From Streptomyces albofaciens JCM 4342 (GTDB taxonomy: Bacteria > Actinomycetota > Actinomycetes > Streptomycetales > Streptomycetaceae), in assembly GCF_008634025.1 (NCBI RefSeq), contig NZ_PDCM01000001.1, forward strand, positions 2,477,501 to 2,541,500: a stretch of 64,000 bases of DNA. The letters are read 5' to 3'. Each line of letters starts with the position of its first letter. Within the stretch, counting starts at the first letter, position 1. Shown piece after piece: positions 1-9,547 of the stretch. The notes under the pieces are model-generated. The model ran no database searches. It saw only the letters and a program-made list of their open reading frames with translations, and had not been told where the DNA came from. The position numbers and the translations under genes were made by a program.

Positions 1-360
1 TCCCTGTCCCGATTCCCTTGGTACGTGCATGTCAGTACGCGGCGGTCGCGGGCCGGGGCGGGCCGCGCCGTACGACGCAGTGCCCGAGCCGGGGGAGCGG
101 GCGGACGGGACGTATCCGGCGGCGTACCGCGCGCGGGCCGGCGGCGGACGGTCCGCCGGACGGCGCTCCCGGCCGTGCCCCGGTCCGCTCCATGCCCGGA
201 GTCTGCCATGAGCACGGCGATCCGCAGGGTCAAGATTCGGCATCGGCGTACGCCGGAGCCCCGGACCGGGACATCGGTCCGGGGCTCCGGGAAGGGCGCT
301 CTGGGAGATGCGCTCAAGCGGATGCGCTCAAGCAGAGGTGTTCAAGGAGGGACGCTCAGG
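1..360. other. Non-coding stretch at window start
   Basis: No convincing gene is seen here. The open frames are GC-driven and have neither start-site signals nor recognisable protein motifs. The only clear structure is the strong hairpin at 253-290, which serves the minus-strand gene ending at 361. A gene lying mostly outside the window could still end here, but none is recognisable. Confidence 0.5.
253..290 (-). terminator. Strong hairpin terminator after the DsbA-like gene
   Basis: A perfect 15-bp stem (253-267 pairing with 276-290) encloses an 8-nt loop, about 70 bp beyond the stop codon of the minus-strand gene at 361-1203. There is no long T tract, which is usual for high-GC actinomycetes. 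Transcription termination is inferred from stem strength and position. Confidence 0.7.
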
Positions 361-1203
361 TCAGCCCTTCATCGCCTTGTCGACCTCCGCGTTGAACGCG
401 TCCGGGGTGGACGGCGCGACCTTGCCGTTCGCCGAGTCGGTGCCCAGCACCGTGTCGTCCAGCTTGACCGTCGGCGTGCTCTTGACGTCCTTGAAGGAGT
501 TGAAGTTCTCCGACATCTCCAGCGCCCAGCGGTTGTACGTACCGGCCTTCACGGCGCTCTCGAACTTGTCGTTGCCCTTCAGCTCCGGCACCGTGTCGGC
601 CACCTTCAGCAGGTAGGCGTTGTCGGCGAACTTGTCCGGCCCGGTCTCCTCCGGGTGGTACTTCTTCGAGAACAGCGCTTCCTTGTACTTCAGGAACGCG
701 TCCGGGCTCACGTTGAGCGCGGCCCCCATCGCGCTGAGCGCGTTTTTGGAGCCGGTGCCCTGGAGGTTGTTGTCCAGGAAGGTGCCCAGGTGGATGGAGG
801 CCTTGTACTTGCCGTCCTTCAGGTCCTTCTGGATCGTCTCGCCGACGTTCTGCTCGAAGTTGGCGCAGCCGGGGCAGCGGGCGTCCTCGAAGAGCGACAG
901 CGTGTGCTTGGCGTCCTTCTTGCCGAGGGTGATGTCCGTGCCGTTCTTGCCGGCGGTGTTGGCCGGCTGGACCAGCTTGGCGCTCGCGGCCTTGGCCCAC
1001 TTGTCGGCGCCGCCGCCCGAGTCGCCGCCGCCCGAGTTGGCCACGGCGACGCCGATGCCGCCCGCGATGGCCAGCACGGCGACGATCGCGCCGCCGACGG
1101 TCAGCTGCCGGCGGACCTTCTCCTTCTTCTTCTGGCGCTCGCGCTCGGCGCGCAGCCGCTCACGGGCTGCCTGCTTGTTGGCCTGGCTGTTGCGGTTGCT
1201 CAT
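361..1203 (-). CDS. Membrane-anchored DsbA-family thioredoxin-fold protein
   Basis: Predicted thiol oxidoreductase of the DsbA family (280 aa), acting outside the membrane. A very basic, Arg/Lys/Glu-rich N-terminus (about 1-35) is followed by one hydrophobic segment (about 36-56), a Gly/Ser/Asp linker, and a thioredoxin-like domain. The active-site pair is Cys110-Pro-Gly-Cys113 and the cis-proline loop is Thr243-Pro244-Thr245. These are the features expected of an oxidase or isomerase of secreted-protein disulfides. A paralogue with the same architecture but a CPAC centre lies at 41544-42587. It appears monocistronic, with a terminator hairpin downstream. The substrate is unknown. Actinobacterial proteins of this kind are often annotated simply as thioredoxin domain-containing. 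Confidence 0.85.
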   Translation of the reverse strand: MSNRNSQANKQAARERLRAERERQKKKEKVRRQLTVGGAIVAVLAIAGGIGVAVANSGGGDSGGGADKWAKAASAKLVQPANTAGKNGTDITLGKKDAKHTLSLFEDARCPGCANFEQNVGETIQKDLKDGKYKASIHLGTFLDNNLQGTGSKNALSAMGAALNVSPDAFLKYKEALFSKKYHPEETGPDKFADNAYLLKVADTVPELKGNDKFESAVKAGTYNRWALEMSENFNSFKDVKSTPTVKLDDTVLGTDSANGKVAPSTPDAFNAEVDKAMKG

Positions 1204-1265
1204 GACTGTCCTGCTCCTGGGAAAGGTGTGAACGGGTGCCTGTCCGACGAGCCGCGGCCCGAAGG

Positions 1266-1925
1266 CTACGCGGCGAGGGAGCAGGGCGGTCCACGCCGTA
1301 CGACACAGTGCACGAGGAGGGGGACGGCCCGCGGGGCCGGTTCGGTACGCGTGGGCCGGGCCGTCGGGCGGTGCGGCACGGGCAGCGCCCGGACGACCGC
1401 CACCGCCAGCAGCAGCGGCCGGAACGCGAACGCGGTCACGGCCCCCAGCAGCTGGGCCAGCGCCGCCTCGCCCCGCCGCAGCCAGGCCGCCGCGAGCAGA
1501 CCCACCGCGACATGCGCGGCGAGCAGCAGCAGCCAGGTCGAGACGGGCGCCGGATCGTCACCGGACAGGTGCGCCAGCGGCGTGCCCACATTGCCGCCGC
1601 CGCACAGCAGGTCCACGCCCAGGGACCGCAGCGGACCGGTGACCGGCCCGCCGGCCCGCCCGTAGCAGGTGTGCTGGCCGGTGCTGAAGACCGTGTCGGC
1701 GGCCAGCTCCAGCGGTACGAGCAGGGCGGCGATGCGCCAGAAGCCGCGCTCCCGGCCGGCCAGCGCGTACGAGACGGTGAAGACGGCGGCCGAGAGGGCG
1801 GCGACGAGGGTCAGGGGCAGCGGCATCCGGGACAGCAGCACATGGCCCGCGGCGGACAGCGTCACGCACAGCGCCGTGAAGAGCGCCGCGCGCAGTGCCC
1901 GCAGGTGTGCCGCCGAGATGTCCAT
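1266..1925 (-). CDS. Hypothetical multi-pass membrane protein
   Basis: A 219-aa protein with several hydrophobic stretches (roughly residues 8-30, 35-55, 62-80, 125-150 and 160-180), so probably five or so membrane segments, and a charged C-terminal tail. A periplasmic or cytoplasmic loop around 85-115 holds two cysteines (in GQHTCYG and DLLCGGG). I do not recognise the family. The ATG at 1925 has no obvious ribosome-binding site, so the start is uncertain. It sits between two minus-strand genes but its 60-bp gap to the DsbA-like gene gives no clear operon link. Confidence 0.6.
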   Translation of the reverse strand: MDISAAHLRALRAALFTALCVTLSAAGHVLLSRMPLPLTLVAALSAAVFTVSYALAGRERGFWRIAALLVPLELAADTVFSTGQHTCYGRAGGPVTGPLRSLGVDLLCGGGNVGTPLAHLSGDDPAPVSTWLLLLAAHVAVGLLAAAWLRRGEAALAQLLGAVTAFAFRPLLLAVAVVRALPVPHRPTARPTRTEPAPRAVPLLVHCVVRRGPPCSLAA

Positions 1926-2034
1926 TGCAGCGAGTCTGCCATGGTCCGGTGTAAGAGGGGACTAAGAGGCGCGAACACGTGACCGCGCCCCTCGCCCCGC
2001 TCACTCCGTGACCGGGCTCACCCGGTGTCCGGGC

Positions 2035-3375
2035 TCACAGCCCCGGGATGCGGCCGTTGCGGAAGAGGTCCACGAAGATCTGGTGGTCGGCGCGGGCCCG
2101 GGCCCCGTACGCGTGCGCGAAGTCCACCAGGAGCCGGCCGAAGCCCTCCTCGTCGGCGGCGATCGCCGCGTCGATGGCGCGCTCGGTGGAGAACGGCACC
2201 AGGGAGTGGCCGCTCTCGTCGTCCGCGGCGGCGTGCATCGTCGCGGTGGCCCGCCCCAGGTCCGCGACGACCGCCGCGATCTCGGCCGGGTCGTCGATGT
2301 CCGACCAGTCCAGATCCACCGCGTACGGCGAGATCTCGGCCACGAGCTGGCCGGCGCCGTCCAGCTCGGTCCAGCCCAGCCACGGGTCGGCGTGGTCCTG
2401 GAGCGCGCGCTGCGAGATCACCGTGCGGTGGCCCTCGTGCCGGAAGTAGCCGCGCACCCGCGGGTCGGTGATGTGCCGCGACACCGCCGGGGTCTGCGCC
2501 TGCTTCATGTAGATCACGACGTCGTTCTCCAGGGCGTCGCTGTTGCCCTCCAGCAGGATGTTGTACGAGGGCAGGCCCGCCGAGCCGATGCCGATGCCGC
2601 GGCGCCCCACCACGTCCTTGACCCGGTAGGAGTCCGGGCGGGTCAGGCTGGACTCGGGCAGCGTCTCCAGATAGCCGTCGAAGGCCGCCAGGACCTTGTA
2701 GCGGGTCGCCGCGTCCAGCTCGACGGTGCCGCCGCCGTCGGTGAAGCGGCGCTCGAAGTCGCGGATCTCGGTCATCGAGTCCAGCAGGCCGAACCGGGTC
2801 AGCGAGCGGGCCATGCGCAGCGCGCCCAGCAGCGGGCCCTCGGCCGTGTCCAGGGTGAAGGGCGGCACGTCGTCGTCCTTGGCCCCCGTGGCCAGCGCGC
2901 GGATGCGCTCGCGGTAGGCGGTGGCGTAGATGCCGACCAGCTCGCCGATCTGCCCGTCGCTCAGCGCCTTGGCGTAGCCGAGCAGGGCCACCGAGGCGGC
3001 GAAGCGCTTCAGGTCCCAGGTGAAGGGGCCTACGTACGCCTCGTCGAAGTCGTTGACGTTGAAGATCAGCCGGCCGGTGGCGTCCATGTACGTGCCGAAG
3101 TTCTCGGCGTGCAGATCGCCGTGGATCCACACCTGGCCGGTCCGCTCGTCCTCGTACGGGCCGCTGCCCGCGCCGCCCTGTTCCTGGAGGTCGTGGTAGA
3201 AGAGGCAGGCCGTACCCCGGTAGAAGGCGAAGGCGGACGCGGCCATCTTCCGGAACTTGACGCGGAAGGCCGCCGGGTCGGCGGCGAGCAGCTGTCCGAA
3301 GGCGGTGTCGAAGACGGCGAGGATCTCCTCGCCGCGCCGATCGGCGTCCGGCGCCGGGACGTGCTGGGACGACAT
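2035..3375 (-). CDS. DUF2252 family protein (kinase-like fold)
   Basis: A 446-aa member of the DUF2252 family, common and uncharacterised in actinobacteria. The central motif HGDLHAENFG followed about 20 residues later by NDFDEA resembles the catalytic HGDxxxxN loop and metal-binding DFD of aminoglycoside-phosphotransferase or choline-kinase-like folds, so phosphotransfer is possible but not shown. A Gly-rich GRRGIGIGSAG stretch lies about residue 230. The start ATG at 3375 is supported by AGGAGG nine bases upstream. It is divergent from dnaE with a 235-bp gap, where I see no clear operator. The family call is good. The biochemical role is inference. Confidence 0.85.
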   Translation of the reverse strand: MSSQHVPAPDADRRGEEILAVFDTAFGQLLAADPAAFRVKFRKMAASAFAFYRGTACLFYHDLQEQGGAGSGPYEDERTGQVWIHGDLHAENFGTYMDATGRLIFNVNDFDEAYVGPFTWDLKRFAASVALLGYAKALSDGQIGELVGIYATAYRERIRALATGAKDDDVPPFTLDTAEGPLLGALRMARSLTRFGLLDSMTEIRDFERRFTDGGGTVELDAATRYKVLAAFDGYLETLPESSLTRPDSYRVKDVVGRRGIGIGSAGLPSYNILLEGNSDALENDVVIYMKQAQTPAVSRHITDPRVRGYFRHEGHRTVISQRALQDHADPWLGWTELDGAGQLVAEISPYAVDLDWSDIDDPAEIAAVVADLGRATATMHAAADDESGHSLVPFSTERAIDAAIAADEEGFGRLLVDFAHAYGARARADHQIFVDLFRNGRIPGL

Positions 3376-3610
3376 CGCGGTGTGCCTCCTGAGGCAGGTG
3401 ATGCAGACGGGTGTGCCGTCTCTTCCAACGGCCGAGGCTACTCAGGGGTGCCCGGCGGCCGGCCGCCCGGACCGCGTGCCGGGGCCCCGGGGTGTCGGTG
3501 GAGGGCCGTAGACTTCGAGACCGTCCCTGCCCCGCCCGCCCGTCGCCCGACCACCACCCCTGATCGAGGCGGCGCGCGCCGCAACCCCTACCGTCCGGAG
3601 GTCGTCCACC

Positions 3611-6600
3611 GTGGCCAAGCCGCCCTTCACGCATCTGCACGTGCACACCCAGTACTCGCTGCTGGACGGTGCCGCGCGGCTGAAGGACATGTTCGAGGCG
3701 TGCAAGGAGATGGGCATGACGCACATCGCCATGTCCGACCACGGCAACCTCCACGGCGCCTACGACTTCTTCCACAGCGCGCAGAAGGCCGGCATCACGC
3801 CGATCATCGGCATCGAGGCCTACGTGGCGCCCGAGTCGCGGCGTACCAAGCGCAAGATCCAGTGGGGCCAGCCGCACCAGAAGCGCGACGACGTCTCCGG
3901 TTCCGGTGGTTACACCCACAAGACGATCTGGGCGGCGAACAAGACCGGGCTGCACAACCTCTTCAAGCTCTCCTCCGACGCGTACAAGGAAGGCTGGCTG
4001 CAGAAGTGGCCCCGGATGGACAAGGAGACGATCTCCCAGTGGTCCGAGGGCCTGATCGCCTCCACCGGCTGCCCTTCCGGTGAGCTGCAGACCCGGCTGC
4101 GCCTCGGCCAGTTCGACGAGGCCCTGAAGTCGGCCGCCGAATACCAGGACATCTTCGGCAAGGACCGGTACTTCCTGGAGCTGATGGACCACGGCATCGA
4201 GATCGAGCGCCGGGTCCGCGACGGCCTGCTGGAGATCGGCAAGAAGCTCGGCATCCCGCCGCTGGTGACCAACGACTCCCACTACACCTACGCGCACGAG
4301 GCGACCGCCCACGACGCCCTGCTGTGCATCCAGACCGGCAAGAACCTCACCGACCCGGACCGCTTCAAGTTCGACGGCACCGGCTACTACCTGAAGTCCA
4401 CGGACGAGATGTACGCCATCGACTCCTCGGACGCCTGGCAGGAGGGCTGCCGCAACACCCTCCTGGTCGCCGAGCAGATCGACACCACCGGCATGTTCGA
4501 GAAGCGCGACCTCATGCCGAAGTTCGACATCCCCGAGGGGTACACCGAGGTCACCTGGTTCCAGGAGGAGGTCCGCCGCGGCATGGAGCGCCGCTACCCG
4601 GGCGGCGTCCCCGAGGACCGCCAGAAGCAGGCCGAGTACGAGATGGACGTCATCATCCAGATGGGGTTCCCCGGCTACTTCCTCGTGGTCGCCGACTTCA
4701 TCATGTGGGCCAAGCGCAACGGCATCGCGGTGGGCCCCGGCCGTGGCTCCGCGGCCGGCTCGATCGTCGCGTACGCCATGGGCATCACCGACCTCGACCC
4801 GGTCACCCACGGCCTGATCTTCGAGCGGTTCCTCAACCCCGAGCGCGTCTCCATGCCCGATGTCGACATCGACTTCGACGAGCGCAGGCGCGTCGAAGTG
4901 ATCAGGTACGTCACCGAGAAGTACGGCGAGGACAAGGTCGCCATGATCGGTACGTACGGCAAGATCAAGGCGAAGAACGCCATCAAGGACTCCGCCCGCG
5001 TGCTGGGCTACCCGTACGCGATGGGCGACCGCATCACCAAGGCGATGCCCGCCGACGTCCTCGGCAAGGGCATCGACCTGGACGGCATCACCAACCCGCA
5101 GCACCCCCGCTACAACGAGGCGGGGGAGGTCCGGTCGATGTACGAGAACGAACCGGACGTGAAGAAGGTCATCGACACCGCCAAGGGCGTCGAGGGCCTG
5201 GTCCGGCAGATGGGCGTGCACGCGGCCGGCGTGATCATGTCCAGCGAGCCGATCATCGACCACGCCCCGGTCTGGGTGCGGCACACCGACGGCGTCACCA
5301 TCACCCAGTGGGACTACCCGCAGTGCGAGTCGCTCGGCCTGCTGAAGATGGACTTCCTGGGCCTGCGCAACCTCACCATCATGGACGACGCCCTGAAGAT
5401 GGTGAAGGCGAACAAGGGCGTCGACCTGGAGCTGCTGGAAGTCCCGCTGGACGACCCCAAGACCTTCGAACTGCTCTGCCGCGGTGACACCCTCGGCGTC
5501 TTCCAGTTCGACGGCGGCCCGATGCGGTCGCTGCTGCGCCAGATGCAGCCCGACAACTTCGAGGACATTTCCGCCGTATCGGCCCTGTACCGCCCGGGCC
5601 CGATGGGCATGAACTCGCACATCAACTACGCCGAGCGCAAGAACGGCCGCCAGGAGATCACCCCGATCCACCCTGAGCTGGAGGAGCCGCTCAAGGAGAC
5701 CCTCGGCCTGACCTACGGCCTGATCGTCTACCAGGAGCAGGTGCAGAAGGCCGCCCAGATCATCGCCGGGTACAGCCTCGGCGAGGCCGACATCCTCCGT
5801 CGCGTCATGGGCAAGAAGAAGCCCGAGGAGCTGGCGAAGAACTTCACCATCTTCCAGGCCGGTGCCCGCAAGAACGGCTACAGCGACGAAGCGATCCAGG
5901 CCCTGTGGGACGTGCTGGTCCCGTTCGCCGGCTACGCGTTCAACAAGGCCCACTCCTCCGCGTACGGCCTGGTCACGTACTGGACCGCCTACCTGAAGGC
6001 GAACTACCCCGCGGAGTACATGTCCGCGCTGCTCACCTCGGTGCGCGACGACAAGGACAAGTCGGCGGTCTATCTGAACGAGTGCCGCCGCATGGGCATC
6101 AAGGTGCTCCCGCCGAACGTGAACGAGTCGCTGGCGAACTTCGCCGCCCAGGGCGACGACGTGATCCTCTTCGGCCTCACCGCCGTCCGCAACGTCGGCC
6201 AGAACGTCGTCGACTCGATCATCCGCTGCCGCAAGGCCAAGGGGAAGTACGCCTCCTTCCCCGACTACCTCGACAAGGTCGACGCGGTCGTGTGCAACAA
6301 GCGCACCACCGAGTCCTTGATCAAGGCGGGCGCGTTCGACGAGATGGGGCACACCCGCAAGGGCCTGACCGCGCACTACGAAGCCATGATCGACAACGTG
6401 GTGCAGGTCAAGCGCAAGGAGGCCGAGGGGCAGTTCGACCTCTTCGGCGGCATGGGCGACGACAGCTCCGAGGACGGCCCCGGCTTCGGCCTGGACGTCG
6501 AGTTCTCCGACGTCGAGTGGGACAAGACGTACCTGCTCGCCCAGGAGCGCGAGATGCTCGGCCTGTACGTCTCCGACCACCCGCTGTTCGGCCTGGAGCA

Positions 6601-7153
6601 CGTACTGTCCGACAAGGCGGACGCGGCGATCTCCCAGCTGACCGGCGGCGACTACTCGGACGGCTCGATCGTCACCATCGGCGGCATCATCTCCGGCCTC
6701 CAGCGCAAGATGACCAAGCAGGGCAACGCGTGGGCCATCGCCACCGTCGAGGACCTGGCCGGCTCCATCGAGTGCATGTTCTTCCCGGCGACGTACCAGC
6801 TGGTGTCCACCCAACTCGTCGAGGACACCGTGGTCTTCGTCAAGGGACGCCTGGACAAGCGCGAGGACATCCCGCGACTGGTCGCCATGGAGATGATGGT
6901 CCCCGACCTCTCCGAGGCCGGCGCCAACGCGCCCGTGACGATCACGATCCCCACGGTCAAGGTCACCCCGCCGCTGGTCGAGAAGCTCGGCGAGGTGCTC
7001 ACCAGCCACCGCGGCGCGACCGAGGTCCGCATCAAGCTCCAGGGGACACGCAAGACGACGGTGCTCCGGCTGGACCGGCACCGGGTCACGCCCGATCCGT
7101 CGCTCTTCGGCGACCTGAAGGTGCTGCTGGGGCCGTCCTGCCTGGCGGGCTGA
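3611..7153 (+). CDS. dnaE: DNA polymerase III subunit alpha
   Basis: Catalytic subunit of the replicative polymerase (1180 aa, typical for DnaE1). The N-terminal PHP domain begins with HLHVHTQYSLLDGAARL. The polymerase acidic triad lies in PDVDIDFDERRR near residue 416-428. The GPGRGSAAGS motif lies upstream of it and a helix-hairpin-helix region lies in the last third. An OB-fold follows near the C-terminus (around GSIVTIGGIISGLQ). It starts at GTG 3611, with a CCGGAGG ribosome-binding site just upstream. The PHP motif retains its first metal-binding histidines, so a proofreading-type PHP centre is possible. It appears monocistronic and ends before a strong bidirectional hairpin at 7263-7295. 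Confidence 0.97.
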   Translation: MAKPPFTHLHVHTQYSLLDGAARLKDMFEACKEMGMTHIAMSDHGNLHGAYDFFHSAQKAGITPIIGIEAYVAPESRRTKRKIQWGQPHQKRDDVSGSGGYTHKTIWAANKTGLHNLFKLSSDAYKEGWLQKWPRMDKETISQWSEGLIASTGCPSGELQTRLRLGQFDEALKSAAEYQDIFGKDRYFLELMDHGIEIERRVRDGLLEIGKKLGIPPLVTNDSHYTYAHEATAHDALLCIQTGKNLTDPDRFKFDGTGYYLKSTDEMYAIDSSDAWQEGCRNTLLVAEQIDTTGMFEKRDLMPKFDIPEGYTEVTWFQEEVRRGMERRYPGGVPEDRQKQAEYEMDVIIQMGFPGYFLVVADFIMWAKRNGIAVGPGRGSAAGSIVAYAMGITDLDPVTHGLIFERFLNPERVSMPDVDIDFDERRRVEVIRYVTEKYGEDKVAMIGTYGKIKAKNAIKDSARVLGYPYAMGDRITKAMPADVLGKGIDLDGITNPQHPRYNEAGEVRSMYENEPDVKKVIDTAKGVEGLVRQMGVHAAGVIMSSEPIIDHAPVWVRHTDGVTITQWDYPQCESLGLLKMDFLGLRNLTIMDDALKMVKANKGVDLELLEVPLDDPKTFELLCRGDTLGVFQFDGGPMRSLLRQMQPDNFEDISAVSALYRPGPMGMNSHINYAERKNGRQEITPIHPELEEPLKETLGLTYGLIVYQEQVQKAAQIIAGYSLGEADILRRVMGKKKPEELAKNFTIFQAGARKNGYSDEAIQALWDVLVPFAGYAFNKAHSSAYGLVTYWTAYLKANYPAEYMSALLTSVRDDKDKSAVYLNECRRMGIKVLPPNVNESLANFAAQGDDVILFGLTAVRNVGQNVVDSIIRCRKAKGKYASFPDYLDKVDAVVCNKRTTESLIKAGAFDEMGHTRKGLTAHYEAMIDNVVQVKRKEAEGQFDLFGGMGDDSSEDGPGFGLDVEFSDVEWDKTYLLAQEREMLGLYVSDHPLFGLEHVLSDKADAAISQLTGGDYSDGSIVTIGGIISGLQRKMTKQGNAWAIATVEDLAGSIECMFFPATYQLVSTQLVEDTVVFVKGRLDKREDIPRLVAMEMMVPDLSEAGANAPVTITIPTVKVTPPLVEKLGEVLTSHRGATEVRIKLQGTRKTTVLRLDRHRVTPDPSLFGDLKVLLGPSCLAG

Positions 7154-7262
7154 GGCGGTGCGGGGCGGGCGGCCGCGGCTGCCCGCCCCCATGTTTGTTC
7201 ACCCGGCGAACAAAGCCCGGATGCCGGCCGGGTGACGTGCCCCGGCGGCCCTTGTAGCGCGG

Positions 7263-7295
7263 AGAGGGGCGCACCCCAAACGGGTGCGCCCCTCT
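7263..7295. terminator. Bidirectional terminator between dnaE and the small basic gene
   Basis: A perfect 14-bp stem (7263-7276 with 7282-7295) with a 5-nt A-rich loop lies between the convergent dnaE and the 7314-7490 gene, so it can stop transcription from both sides. The position and stem strength are direct observations; function is inferred. Confidence 0.75.
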
Positions 7296-7313
7296 ACTGC
7301 TGCGCGACAGTGA

Positions 7314-7490
7314 TCAGTTGTGACCAAAACGGCGCTGGTGCTTACGGGCAACATCGCTCGGGGTCGCCTCGAACGGCTGGGCCGACGCCTGGGCATCCGC
7401 CGCCGACCTCTCGGCTTCCTGGCGGCCGCGCTCGGCGGCCTGCCCGGCCTTCTGTTGCTGATTGCGGTCGCGATTCTTGTTTTTGGCCAT
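7314..7490 (-). CDS. Small basic hydrophilic protein
   Basis: A 58-aa protein beginning MAKNKNRDRNQQQKAG, rich in Lys, Arg, Gln and Ala, with no membrane segment or cysteine. An upstream in-frame ATG at 7571 exists, but the start at 7490 has an ideal AGGAGG eight to ten bases before it, so I chose it. Similar short proteins are widely conserved in Streptomyces and annotated as hypothetical. The composition suggests an RNA- or ribosome-associated or disordered protein, but there is no direct evidence. It is convergent with dnaE and divergent from the NYN-domain gene. Confidence 0.7.
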   Translation of the reverse strand: MAKNKNRDRNQQQKAGQAAERGRQEAERSAADAQASAQPFEATPSDVARKHQRRFGHN

Positions 7491-7763
7491 GATCGTGCCT
7501 CCTGAGGGGGATCCTGGGACCGGAACCGTGACCAGGCTTACACGCAACGCCGAGGGGTGCATTTTGGACAATTACCGTCAGTTATCCGGTGTGTCACGTG
7601 GTGTGTTCGCCGTTGGCACCGAATCCGCCACGCCGATGATCGAGTTCGGGCAGTTAACCCCCGTACGGTCGGGCAGACTCGAAGGAAAGCCGTAGGAAAA
7701 CCTCGTGCCACAGGCCGAGCCGGGGGGCGTCCGACTTCAGCACCTCAGGGAAGAGGGTGGAAC

Positions 7764-9089
7764 GTGGATCGCTGCGTCGTCCTGGTGGACGCCGGATACT
7801 TGCTGGGCGCCGCCGCGAGCCTGCTCGCCGGAGAGCCCACCCGCTCCCGCATCACCGTCGATCACGCCGAACTCATCCAGGGTCTGCGCCAGCGCGCCGA
7901 AGCCGACACCGAACGGCCGTTGCTGCGCATCTACTGGTTCGACGGCGCGCCCGACCGCGTACCGCAGCCCGAACACCGGCGGCTGCGCGTGATGTCCCGC
8001 GTCACGGTCCGGCTCGGCGCGCTGACCCGCAGCGACGGACGCTGGGCCCAGAAGGGCGTGGACGCCGCGATGCACGCGGAGTTGACCGAGCTCGCGCGCA
8101 ACCGGGCCTGCTCCGACATCGTGCTCGTCACCGGCGACGGCGACCTGCTGCCCGGCCTGATGTCGGCCAAGGAACACGGCGTCGCCGTGCACCTGTGGGC
8201 CGTCCAGGCGGCCGACGGCGACTACAACCAGTCCGAGGACCTGGTCGCCGAGGCCGATGAGCGGCGCGTGCTGGACCGGGAGTGGATCACTCGCGCCGTA
8301 CGCCTGAAGGAACTCGGCGGGCCCTGCGCGGCGCCGCCCGCGCCACGGCCGGAGATCGCCGCGATCCTCTCCGCCCCGCTGCCCGAGTCCGCCGTCGCCG
8401 CGGCGGCCGCGGCTGCGGCCGCGGCGTCCGCCGCGCATGAGACGGACCGGGGCGGCGGCCACGAGCGCAACGGCACGAACGGTACGGCCCGGCCCGAGCG
8501 CGTGCCTGCGGAGCGGTGCGCCCGGTCGGACGCGGATGACCGGGACGGCGGGAGCGGGCCGGCCGGTGGCCGGAGCGCTTCGGTGCCCACCCCGAAAGAT
8601 CTCGCCGACCTCAACCGCGGCCCCGGAGCCGGGCCCGGCGGGGCCACCGCGACGCCGGCGCCCGTGCCGAGCGCGACGCTGCGGTGGTCCTCCGACAAGG
8701 GCTGGGTCGAGCGCGGCGGTCCCGTCGGCGAACCCCCCGAAACCGCGTCCCTGCCGACGCTCGCCCAGCTCACGAGTGCGGAGCAGCGCTGGGCGGACCG
8801 TGAGGAGGACATCACGGCGGTCAGCGGCGACCCCTTCGAAGTGGGCCAGGTCTTCGCCCGCCGCTGGACGGAACGGTTGTCCGACGCGTCACACCTTCAG
8901 CAGATCTCCACGGAGTACCCCCGGATTCCGCACCGGATCGACGGGGAGCTGCTGCGGTACGCGGCGCGGTTCGGGCTGCTCGCCCATAAGGACGATCAGA
9001 TCGACGAGCATGATCGATATGCGATTCGGGCCGGGTTTTGGCGGGAGGTGGATCTGCGTACCGCGGCGGGGGTTCCCGTGGGGGAGTGA
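7764..9089 (+). CDS. NYN/PIN-like domain nuclease family protein
   Basis: A 441-aa protein with an N-terminal NYN domain (about 1-165), a PIN-like fold of predicted metal-dependent RNases. Conserved acids are visible in CVVLVDAGYL (Asp near 9), in WFDG, in KGVDAAM (Asp near 93) and in VLVTGDGDLLPG (about 115-126). A low-complexity alanine run and a Pro/Gly-rich linker (about 200-310) lead to a C-terminal domain (about 330-441) of unknown type, possibly an RNA-binding or OST-HTH/LOTUS-like module. The GTG at 7764 was chosen because GAGGGTGG directly precedes it and the domain starts there. The longer upstream reading lacks family-like sequence. Nuclease activity is inferred from the fold only. 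Confidence 0.85.
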   Translation: MDRCVVLVDAGYLLGAAASLLAGEPTRSRITVDHAELIQGLRQRAEADTERPLLRIYWFDGAPDRVPQPEHRRLRVMSRVTVRLGALTRSDGRWAQKGVDAAMHAELTELARNRACSDIVLVTGDGDLLPGLMSAKEHGVAVHLWAVQAADGDYNQSEDLVAEADERRVLDREWITRAVRLKELGGPCAAPPAPRPEIAAILSAPLPESAVAAAAAAAAAASAAHETDRGGGHERNGTNGTARPERVPAERCARSDADDRDGGSGPAGGRSASVPTPKDLADLNRGPGAGPGGATATPAPVPSATLRWSSDKGWVERGGPVGEPPETASLPTLAQLTSAEQRWADREEDITAVSGDPFEVGQVFARRWTERLSDASHLQQISTEYPRIPHRIDGELLRYAARFGLLAHKDDQIDEHDRYAIRAGFWREVDLRTAAGVPVGE

Positions 9090-9164
9090 GGTACTGGCCC
9101 GCGCTTCGCGCGGATCGCGCTTGCGCGCTGGTTCGCATGGGTTGCGTCGTGGGGCGGGGGTGCG

Positions 9165-9246
9165 CAGGGGGCCATCTCCTCGGCGCCTGGAGTGAACCAG
9201 TGTTCGTTGGTGACCGGGGCTACGGTCGTCCTGCGGGGAGTGTCCC
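9165..9246 (+). repeat. Left arm of imperfect inverted repeat
   Basis: This arm matches, in reverse complement, the segment 9451-9547 at roughly 80% over about 75 bp. The best blocks are CTCCCCGCAGGACGACCG and GGCGCCGAGGAG (read on the opposite strand). The right arm carries an extra 10 bp or so near its inner end. The arms are separated by about 200 bp. Confidence 0.75.
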
Positions 9247-9450
9247 CCTGCACACCCCCTCCCGCCGGTTTGGCGAGTGCGGGCCGGTGGGGGGAGGAAA
9301 AAGATGACCTTGGTGCGCGCCCACCCTGTGGTCACATTCACGGTACGTAAGCGCAGGGCCGGGGGCGCCTCCGCGTCGTGCGTAAGCCGCTGCCGGGGTC
9401 TGTAAAGACCCCAGCCACGGCGGCGGGAAAGCCGCGAACGGCGCGGGCTC

Positions 9451-9547
9451 GGGGACACGTAGGGGTCTCCCCGCAGGACGACCGAGACCCCGGTCACGAA
9501 TGACCACACGGTTGACTCCCGGCGCCGAGGAGTGACCCCTGCGGGGC
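9451..9547 (-). repeat. Right arm of imperfect inverted repeat
   Basis: Partner of 9165-9246. With its mate it could form a long stem with a 200-base loop, or mark the ends of a non-autonomous mobile element (MITE-like). No transposase or clear target-site duplication is visible next to it. Confidence 0.75.

Noticed and set aside
2018..7192. Long minus-strand open frame across dnaE and part of the DUF2252 gene
   Set aside because: A codon-bias shadow of dnaE in the antisense frame; low-complexity product and no start signals.
9390..9420. tRNA-like hairpin (GGGGTCT stem) in the 630-bp gap
   Set aside because: Only one stem is present; no anticodon or T arm, and no cloverleaf can be drawn.
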